Below are positions 8,284 through 12,663 of a stretch of 12,663 nucleotides of DNA, in pieces (positions within the stretch are counted from its first letter, which is position 1; every line of letters starts with the position of its first letter). The translations under genes were made by a program, and so were the position numbers. This stretch comes from Avichristensenella sp031550095. Lineage in GTDB: Bacteria > Bacillota > Clostridia > Christensenellales > Aristaeellaceae. The notes under the pieces were generated by a model, which was not told the origin of the DNA, searched no databases, and worked only from the letters and a program-made list of their open reading frames with translations. The DNA lies in NCBI GenBank assembly GCA_031550095.1, contig JAVBOX010000062.1:1-12663 (forward strand), read 5' to 3'.

Positions 8284-10926
8284 CTTGGCGGGGCGTACAG
8301 CGTTCACCGCCAGGAAAATATCCTCCCCCGGCGTGTTGACGGTGATTTGATTTACAGGATGGGGCAGCAGCACATTCTTGGGCAGCTTGTAGCCAAGATC
8401 ATACGTTCCAACCTGGAGATTCGTAAATGAAAGCTTGCCGTCAGCATCCGTAGTGGCTGTCTGGCTGCCTTGAACAAGGGTGATCTCAATGCCTTTCACA
8501 GGAGTTCCGTTATCCATGGCGATGCATTCAACTGTGGCAGGCCTCACCAAGGCGATGTCCACGTTCTCTTTTTCTTCTCCCGCTGAAATTGTAAGCGCCA
8601 TCGTGTCCGATGAATCCAGCAGGAATCCTTCCGGCTTTGCGATGGTCATCGTGTATTCGCCGGGAAAGAGGCCGGTGAAGGTATATCCGCCATCTGAGTC
8701 TGTCCGCGTTGAGGCGTCCGCTTTTTCTCCTCTCAGGGTAATCTCCACATCGGAGACGCCTGACGCGCCTCTTTCAAGGGCTTTCCCGGAGACAACCGCC
8801 GCCGGAAAGAGACTGACCACCGGCTGTTGGTTCACAGTCTCCACGGTGGCGAGAATTCCCTCCGGCGTATGAGTAATCAGCTCGTCTCCCTGCTCAAAGA
8901 CTCCAACGATGGTAAAATGGCCGTTGGCGTCCGGAACCACCGGATCGGATTGGCCATACGCAAGCGTGATGGGGTATCCTTCCATAACGCCTTGCACCGT
9001 CACATTGCCTTCATAGACCTGAAGGGGCCGAATCTGGGCATCGTCGCCATCCATGTGAACGCCGAAGCCTTCCGGCGTCTGAAAGCGCAGAACAGATCCA
9101 GTTGGACGCTGGGAAAAAGCGTATGCCCCGTAGGGATCGGTTCGCATATCGTCGTAGAGGAGCATGCCTGAAGCGTCCTCCAAGGAGACTTGAATGCCGG
9201 AAACCGCCTTGCCGCTTTGGTCCGTTACCCGGCCAAGGATGGCATACGGCTCTGTCCGTGTGGAGTTGGCAAAGGTGGCCACTGTCGTCTTAAAGGGCGC
9301 GTCCACAGGGACTTCCCGGCTCTCCGACGCGGAAACGGGATACGTAAACGTAAACTGCACCCGGCCGGACACGTCTAGGGCAAACATCTCTTCTAAGCGG
9401 CTGGACTGGACGCGCCGTTCGATGGTAACGGTGGCTCCATTTGGCCTTTGCTCCACAACCCGAAGGCCCGCCTCCGCCGGAAGCTGGAAGTTAAAAAGCA
9501 AATCAGAACAGGGGAGGGGAGGGTTGCCATCTAAAAGCCGAAGGGTAAAGTCAAACTCCGCCTCCCTGTCAAAAAGGCTGGGCAAAGCGTAGGGGTCGGT
9601 GGTCACAAAGGGTTCAAGGAGCGCCTTGGGAAGCCCAGGGCTTTTATAGGTCACCAGGGTAATGGGGTGAGCCTCCGAGAGAAGATAGGGTTCAATGGCA
9701 ATGGGAACAGGTGCGTCGGCATACATGCGGCCTTCCGGCGCATAGACCATCCGGAGGGCATAGGTGCCCGGCGCAAGAGGAAGCGGAGGGGTGTATTTGC
9801 CCTTGGCATCCGCTTCAAAGGTAAGCACTTCATTGCCGAACTGATCGTAGAGGGTAAAGCGGCCGCCAGCCACCGGCCTGCCATCCTCCTCGGATACGTT
9901 GGAAAACTCGAAAAAGCCCTTGTTGCTTCGAACCTTCACTTCAAAGTCCAAGGATTCGCCGGAATGAAGCGTCACAGAATAGACCTCAGGATCCGCGGCA
10001 AAGCCATCGATGGGCGTATTCACAGCCCGCAGCGTATAAGCACATCCATCCATATCCGCGACGAGCGACATGGAACTGCCGTTTGACAGCACGCCTTTTG
10101 ATCCCCCGCCCGCGTCAAAAACCTCATATTGACGCTCAAGGGGAACTGTCTCCTTCCGCTTTGCTCCGTCAATATCCTCCCCAAGAACCCGGAGGGAGAG
10201 TACCCCATGCCGGCTATTGTTGGCCGCCAAAACGGTGGGTCGGAATTCCTTTATAGAAACCGGGATTTCAGGCATATCGACGCTGTAATGATCCGGCGCC
10301 GCGTTTTGTTTCAGAACATTCTCCCCTGCTGTAATTTCCATTCTTGTCGCGATGCCATTCTCGTCCGTCGTCATCTCAAAATCGCCGTTAATACCCGATA
10401 ATGTGAAGCTGATCCCCGGCAAAGGCGATGTCTCGCCCTTGTCCTCCCCTGTCAAAGCAACACGAATCCCTTGCATATGCGCCTGATGGTTTATGAAAAC
10501 CATCTTGGCGGGAAACGTAACAAGCGTATAGGCTTGCGCCTCCCGCCCCGGGATAAAGCCTTCCGGCGCGGCATTCTGCCTGATGTAGAGGTCCACATTC
10601 CGCGGCATCGCCACCGAGAGCGGCCTTGCGCCGACCTTTAGCTCCCACGGGCGCATGGGATCCTCCGGATCGGGGTAGGGAACAAAGGTTCCATCCGGCC
10701 CTTTGGCATAAACGCCGAAAACGGCGCCAGACAAAGGGCTGGTTGCGGGTTCAAGGGTATCCGGAGCAAAGGATTCACCCTGCACGGACAAGGTGAGCGT
10801 CGCTGGAGCGCTTTCATTCTGTGGATATACATAATAGATGCTTCCAAATGGAACAATGTCCGCCAAAGAAACAAAGGCGGACAGCATAATTAGTACAAAA
10901 ACGGATAAAAACACACGTAACCGCAT
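5218..10926 (-). CDS. Giant secreted SpaA/SdrD-B-like repeat protein
   Basis: The 1,902-residue exported protein is probably adhesive or structural at the cell surface. Residues 1-22 are a signal peptide (basic MRLR, hydrophobic core, cleavage after SLA). About 40-411 hold four SpaA-like units with AP-x-G strands, for example QNAAPEGF at 117-124. About 443-552 is a beta-rich region without a clear family. About 562-853 hold carboxypeptidase-regulatory-like units. Nine SdrD-B-like units follow from about 882, 997, 1115, 1225, 1340, 1455, 1546, 1652 and 1765 to the end. Most open with a V-W-x-D strand and an acidic loop such as DENGNGLQDSVE, the calcium-loop style of Sdr B domains, and each carries a G-Y-x-F...PG-Y strand pair. 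I see no LPxTG, C-terminal helix, SLH or choline-binding module. The frame extends 19 codons upstream, but ATG 10926 is chosen because GGAGG lies six bases before it and the signal peptide begins there. Function beyond surface or matrix association is inference. Confidence 0.9.
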   Translation of the reverse strand: MRLRVFLSVFVLIMLSAFVSLADIVPFGSIYYVYPQNESAPATLTLSVQGESFAPDTLEPATSPLSGAVFGVYAKGPDGTFVPYPDPEDPMRPWELKVGARPLSVAMPRNVDLYIRQNAAPEGFIPGREAQAYTLVTFPAKMVFINHQAHMQGIRVALTGEDKGETSPLPGISFTLSGINGDFEMTTDENGIATRMEITAGENVLKQNAAPDHYSVDMPEIPVSIKEFRPTVLAANNSRHGVLSLRVLGEDIDGAKRKETVPLERQYEVFDAGGGSKGVLSNGSSMSLVADMDGCAYTLRAVNTPIDGFAADPEVYSVTLHSGESLDFEVKVRSNKGFFEFSNVSEEDGRPVAGGRFTLYDQFGNEVLTFEADAKGKYTPPLPLAPGTYALRMVYAPEGRMYADAPVPIAIEPYLLSEAHPITLVTYKSPGLPKALLEPFVTTDPYALPSLFDREAEFDFTLRLLDGNPPLPCSDLLFNFQLPAEAGLRVVEQRPNGATVTIERRVQSSRLEEMFALDVSGRVQFTFTYPVSASESREVPVDAPFKTTVATFANSTRTEPYAILGRVTDQSGKAVSGIQVSLEDASGMLLYDDMRTDPYGAYAFSQRPTGSVLRFQTPEGFGVHMDGDDAQIRPLQVYEGNVTVQGVMEGYPITLAYGQSDPVVPDANGHFTIVGVFEQGDELITHTPEGILATVETVNQQPVVSLFPAAVVSGKALERGASGVSDVEITLRGEKADASTRTDSDGGYTFTGLFPGEYTMTIAKPEGFLLDSSDTMALTISAGEEKENVDIALVRPATVECIAMDNGTPVKGIEITLVQGSQTATTDADGKLSFTNLQVGTYDLGYKLPKNVLLPHPVNQITVNTPGEDIFLAVNAVRPAKLAGRVWKDQEDDGDYAGNEPGLPNVNVVLLTEIGETVTATTTGRNGEFSFEGLVPANYRISVQLPDNMIFARQARTAPGVLIQGVDAFSGTSELYSLTSGQSLEYLQCGGTAAGTVSGVAFHDLNANGVLDQGEPLLPGAGITLTSGDEAVQWTQTDAQGAYRFSGLRLGKYRIKVSLPEDCVFTSQHSNILGAVVASSMPTVDSHEAELAVNLSVGGVMTATVNAGALRKATIRARVWLDENVDGQDLGEKGRGGIALELYRISDAGVSFVASAKTDDDGRAVFADLRPGTFKLKYSLPSSDWGYLSGVEREEGGWGEGKAIAFVAGENEIEVGAGIAKRGEISGLVFVDPDYDGIRAEGAEGLSTDVTLLRADGTEDTKIQSDSSGAYHFRGILPGYYSLRFEIPPGYAFTANRDDAPSFNSDAPEAQGSVGETAQVFLPSGETLLLDAGVYLGASISGSVWQDIRGNGLYAGGNPPFADCAITLVKDAKPYAETTTARDGTYSFHMLPPGDYSVRVALPSGMHFSPPNYEAGRASTIIPTEGNVGTTSVFSMAMGENKVEIDAGAIFTGTVGGKVTKKGTEEGLPGIGVTLMKDGAVIAEIETDQEGKYRFTDVPGGNMELHFEQPFDWLFEPDVTGVVAVNVPQQRSAPDVDIKLLPQTVIEGFIWVDSNFNGEVDESEEPMALAMVTLRKHEKEDEPLEEGIIESFTGTQEDGKFRFDKLQPGFYSIGIVPPEGAIMYSGKESTMLKLEMGENIEFTASAYYASYIMGNIWNDTNGDSQVGRDEEPVIDVPVTLLDEQGNVLKETVTDADGNYLFNELPPGTCQILVTLPDGYVFSDPVEGGSIITHATENVGTGELIVIEMGSGLMDMNVGCMWPARIGDTVWIDENGNGLQDSVEPPAPDIAVSLWRVESSGQLVLTDETKSDAYGRYRFEKVHPGRYQVSFAIGNDFVPTRTVEGLGLINSKLPWVARSIVYTATFEAPSGADILWIDAGILPKSAIEALGWSIGDGGTIIGP
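9694..10809 (-). repeat. Four tandem degenerate SpaA-like domains
   Basis: This stretch encodes residues about 40-411. Each unit has the (P)LxGaxF-type strand (PLSGAVFGVY, PLPGISFTL, and VAGGRFTLYD in the fourth) and a later AP/TP-x-G strand (QNAAPEGF, QNAAPDHY, VNTPIDGF, VYAPEGRM). The glutamate that precedes AP-x-GY in typical isopeptide-forming SpaA domains is Gln in units one and two and a non-acidic residue in three and four. The usual Lys of the first strand is also not apparent. Confidence 0.6.
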
Positions 10927-10932
10927 GAGAAA

Positions 10933-10937
10933 CCTCC
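10933..10937 (-). promoter_or_regulatory. Ribosome binding site deciding the giant-protein start
   Basis: GGAGG on the minus strand, within CTGGAGGT, lies six bases before ATG 10926. This fixes the start at the signal peptide rather than at the upstream in-frame ATG at 10983, which would place a 19-residue extension ahead of a normal signal sequence and overlap the promoter elements. Confidence 0.8.
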
Positions 10938-10954
10938 AGTTCTTCAGTACATAT

Positions 10955-10983
10955 ATGGTATCTCCTAGAAAGAAAAATGTCAA
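10955..10983 (-). promoter_or_regulatory. Putative sigma-A promoter of the giant surface protein (proximal)
   Basis: A perfect -35 TTGACA (10983-10978) is followed by a 17-base spacer and TACCAT (10960-10955), a four-of-six -10. The start would fall near 10948, about 22 bases before the ATG. Confidence 0.5.
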
Positions 10984-11012
10984 TTATAGGGAATATTTCA
11001 TAGAAATGTACA
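10983..11012 (-). promoter_or_regulatory. Putative second, distal promoter of the giant surface protein
   Basis: A perfect TATAAT (10988-10983) lies 18 bases after TGTACA (11012-11007), a four-of-six -35. It shares one base with the -35 of the proximal promoter, so the two could be alternative starts of the same gene. Only one may be used. Confidence 0.4.
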
Positions 11013-11042
11013 AAGAAAGCTCGCCATGGGCGGACGAGGCGG

Positions 11043-11069
11043 AAAAAAAAGCCGCTTCTAGGCATTTTT
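11043..11069 (-). terminator. Possible weak intrinsic terminator of the GNAT-RlmA gene
   Basis: On the minus strand AAAAATGCC, a seven-base loop that includes the TAG stop, and GGC followed by eight T form a hairpin: three G-C pairs, one T-T mismatch and an A/T extension, ending in the T-run. The stem is weak for a terminator, but the position directly at the gene end and the T-run fit. It separates this gene from the promoters at 10955-11012. Confidence 0.35.
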
Positions 11070-12332
11070 ATATCCAACCACCAGGGCTAGATCCACGGTA
11101 ATATCTCCCGCCGGAATCCTCGCTCTGGGCCCATGGGTTGTGAGCGGAGTCATTGCATAGACCTGGGCAGCCAGGGTCTCATCGCAAAAAAAAGTGTAGC
11201 GGATCGGCAACTCCTCAATGATCTCAAACCGCTCTCCAAGTGCGCGAAGGGTCTCCAGTCGCTTCTCCCGATAGGGGACTTTGCCCAATATCGCGCGTAT
11301 TTCAGCCAAATGGCCCTCCCCTGGAATGATCTTGATCAACAGCCCTTCCGGCCTTAACACCCGATAGAATTCAGTGTAGTTAGCGGGCGTAAGGATGTTG
11401 AGGATAGCATCCACTGAGCGATTGGGCAAGGGCAGGTTGCACAGATCTCCTACACACCACAACGCCCCATGATCCACCGCGGCCGCCATTTTCACAGCGG
11501 ACTTGGCAATGTCCAGGCCAACGCGGCAGGCAACTTTATCCTGAAGCCTGTGAATCAAAGAACCTTCCCCACACCCCACATCGAGCACGGAGCCGGAAGG
11601 TACCCTCCCACGGACCGCATCCACCACAGCATCAAAAAAACCGGCCACATACACGGCCCGGCGGGCTTCAAACAGAGCTTTATCCTCATAGATGGTCTCC
11701 GGTTTTCCTTTCAATAGGTTCACATAGCCCTGGCGCGAAAAGTCAAAGGCATGACCCGCGCGGCAAAAGAGAGATTTTTCTGCTCTAAGGAAAGGGTTGC
11801 CGCAGATCGGACAGACAAACGGCGCAAAAAGCTTGGCATTCCAACGCGGCAGCGAGTCCGCGCCTCCGTTCAGAAGAAAGCCGCACTTTTGAAGCACTCG
11901 AGCCGAAGCCGGATTGGCCTTATCGCACCTGGCGGACACGGAACCCACGCCCGGCTGCGCCAAGGCCCAATGGGTCAGCGCCAGAACCCCCTCCGTGGCA
12001 TAGCCTTGCGAGCGCCATTCTTTTGCATGGATCTCATAGCCTATTTCAACGGTGCCATTTTCATCCGGCTCCCCCCTAAAGCAAGCGCTCCCTATGATGG
12101 CCTTCTCTTTCTGATCAACAAAAACCCAAACCCCACGCCAGTGCCTGGCAGCGGGAAATTGTAGTATGGAGATCAGCATCCCCTCAACGATCTCCGCCAT
12201 GCCATCTGTTTCCGGCGAGCCAATATATCGAACGCCCATGGCCTTTTCAAATTCGGGCAGGTCCGCAATCAGCTGCCCCATTTGCGGCGCCGTGAGCCGG
12301 ATCAGTCTGAGCCGTCTTGTTTCAAGGCGCAA
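11058..12332 (-). CDS. GNAT acetyltransferase fused to RlmA-type 23S rRNA guanine-N1 methyltransferase
   Basis: One 424-residue chain holds two complete enzymes. Residues 1-165 are a RimJ/RimL-like GNAT domain: LETRRLRLIRLT at the start, the acetyl-CoA loop RSQGYATE at 107-114, and NPASARVLQKCGF at about 140-152. Residues 170-424 match RlmA, which methylates N1 of a guanine in 23S rRNA helix 35 (G745 in RlmA-I, G748 in RlmA-II). It has the zinc site Cys174, Cys177, Cys190 and His194, then FDFSRQGYVNLL, the SAM loop VLDVGCGEG at 249-257, and ILTPANYTEFYRVLRPEG. No Met codon or ribosome site lies at the junction (about 11810-11840), so this is a true fusion. The start codon is TTG at 12332, directly after the stop of the upstream YbaK-like gene, with AGGAGG eight bases before it. 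The GNAT substrate is unknown; the G745 or G748 specificity cannot be told by eye. Confidence 0.9.
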   Translation of the reverse strand: MRLETRRLRLIRLTAPQMGQLIADLPEFEKAMGVRYIGSPETDGMAEIVEGMLISILQFPAARHWRGVWVFVDQKEKAIIGSACFRGEPDENGTVEIGYEIHAKEWRSQGYATEGVLALTHWALAQPGVGSVSARCDKANPASARVLQKCGFLLNGGADSLPRWNAKLFAPFVCPICGNPFLRAEKSLFCRAGHAFDFSRQGYVNLLKGKPETIYEDKALFEARRAVYVAGFFDAVVDAVRGRVPSGSVLDVGCGEGSLIHRLQDKVACRVGLDIAKSAVKMAAAVDHGALWCVGDLCNLPLPNRSVDAILNILTPANYTEFYRVLRPEGLLIKIIPGEGHLAEIRAILGKVPYREKRLETLRALGERFEIIEELPIRYTFFCDETLAAQVYAMTPLTTHGPRARIPAGDITVDLALVVGYKNA

Positions 12333-12663
12333 TTACGCTTCCTCCTGCCAGCCTTTGCATACATCAATCCATTCACGCGCTCCGGAGAGGCGGAACAATT
12401 CCTCCGGTGTCAAGCAAATGGCGCTATTGGCGCTGCCGCAAGCCGGGTAAATCGTATCGAACCGCCGCATGGATTGATCCAGGTACACGGGAATGACCGG
12501 ATCAATGGCAAAAGGGCATACGCCGCCCACCGCGTGGCCTGTCAGCGTCAGAACTTCTTCCGCGGACAACATGGTGGCCTTTCGGTGAAAAAATGCCTTG
12601 TACTTGGCGTTATCAATTTTTGCGTCTCCCGCCGTTACGATGAGCACGCCGGAATCCTCTCCC
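12333..12663 (-). CDS. YbaK/EbsC-family aminoacyl-tRNA deacylase (partial, N-terminus outside window)
   Basis: About 110 C-terminal residues are visible, and the frame stays open through the right edge (upstream codons read GEDSG before VLIVTAGD). A full member is about 155 residues, so roughly 45 are missing; the GTG at 12647 is an internal Val, not a start. The family hydrolyses misacylated tRNA, such as Cys-tRNA(Pro) or Ala-tRNA(Pro), as a free-standing editing domain. Visible hallmarks are AGDAKIDNAKYKAFF with the conserved basic residues, MLSAEEV, the GHAVGGVCPF turn that lines the pocket, VYLDQSM, and the PACGSANSAICLTPEEL strand. The TAA stop abuts the TTG start of the GNAT-RlmA gene with no spacing, so the two form an operon concerned with translation. 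Which tRNA it edits cannot be told. Confidence 0.9.
   Translation of the reverse strand, partial: GEDSGVLIVTAGDAKIDNAKYKAFFHRKATMLSAEEVLTLTGHAVGGVCPFAIDPVIPVYLDQSMRRFDTIYPACGSANSAICLTPEELFRLSGAREWIDVCKGWQEEA
12341..12346 (-). promoter_or_regulatory. Ribosome binding site supporting a TTG start
   Basis: AGGAGG on the minus strand lies inside the last codons of the YbaK-like gene, eight bases before the TTG at 12332-12330. A full consensus site compensating a poor start codon fits translational coupling to the upstream gene. The GNAT domain begins with its normal first strand right after the TTG, so no later start is credible. Confidence 0.7.

Noticed and set aside
10927..10983. Upstream in-frame start of the giant protein at 10983
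   Set aside because: The extra 19 residues would precede a normal signal peptide, there is no ribosome site before that ATG, and it overlaps promoter hexamers. GGAGG before ATG 10926 is clear.
11811..11840. Possibility that the GNAT and RlmA parts are two genes merged by a missed start
   Set aside because: No in-frame Met or near-cognate start with a ribosome site occurs at the junction, and the frame is continuous through both domains.
12645..12647. GTG at 12647 as the start of the YbaK-like gene
   Set aside because: The reading frame continues to the window edge with family-like residues (GEDSG) upstream, and a start here would remove about a third of the domain.

Overview
The window is a chromosomal segment that looks like a Gram-positive Bacillota of the class Clostridia. 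The reasons are strong AGGAGG-type Shine-Dalgarno sites, a separately organised secD-type gene, a zinc-ribbon membrane protein of a kind I associate with clostridia, and a large SpaA/SdrD-B-like surface protein. The organism cannot be named from the sequence alone. I see no rRNA, tRNA, CRISPR array, insertion sequence or attachment site.

Layout from left to right. (1) Positions 1-1259 (minus) hold most of secD, which runs off the left edge. A small putative secreted protein (1293-1637, minus) lies just upstream of it, probably in the same transcript. (2) Positions 1638-1810 are a divergent promoter region. (3) To the right, on the plus strand, are an HxxxDG acyltransferase (1811-3097), a zinc-ribbon six-helix membrane protein (3097-3798) that overlaps it by one base, and an AI-2E family transporter/permease (3878-5164). 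(4) Convergent to these is a 5.7 kb minus-strand gene (5218-10926). It encodes a 1,902-residue exported protein built almost wholly of small beta-sandwich repeats: four degenerate SpaA-like units, several carboxypeptidase-regulatory-like units and nine SdrD-B-like units. It has no sortase signal. (5) Upstream of that on the minus strand are a GNAT acetyltransferase fused in one chain to an RlmA-type 23S rRNA guanine methyltransferase (11058-12332, TTG start), and the C-terminal part of a YbaK/EbsC-type aminoacyl-tRNA deacylase (12333 to the right edge). These last two abut with no intervening base.

How the genes fit together: secD and the exported proteins concern secretion and the cell envelope. 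The acyltransferase and zinc-ribbon pair is translationally coupled and probably modifies an envelope or lipid substrate, which is inference. The YbaK-like and GNAT-RlmA genes are a translation-maintenance pair. No gene-free stretch exceeds about 170 bases. The points most worth a second look are the GNAT-RlmA fusion, the giant repeat protein without a recognisable anchor, and the loss of isopeptide-forming residues in its N-terminal domains.
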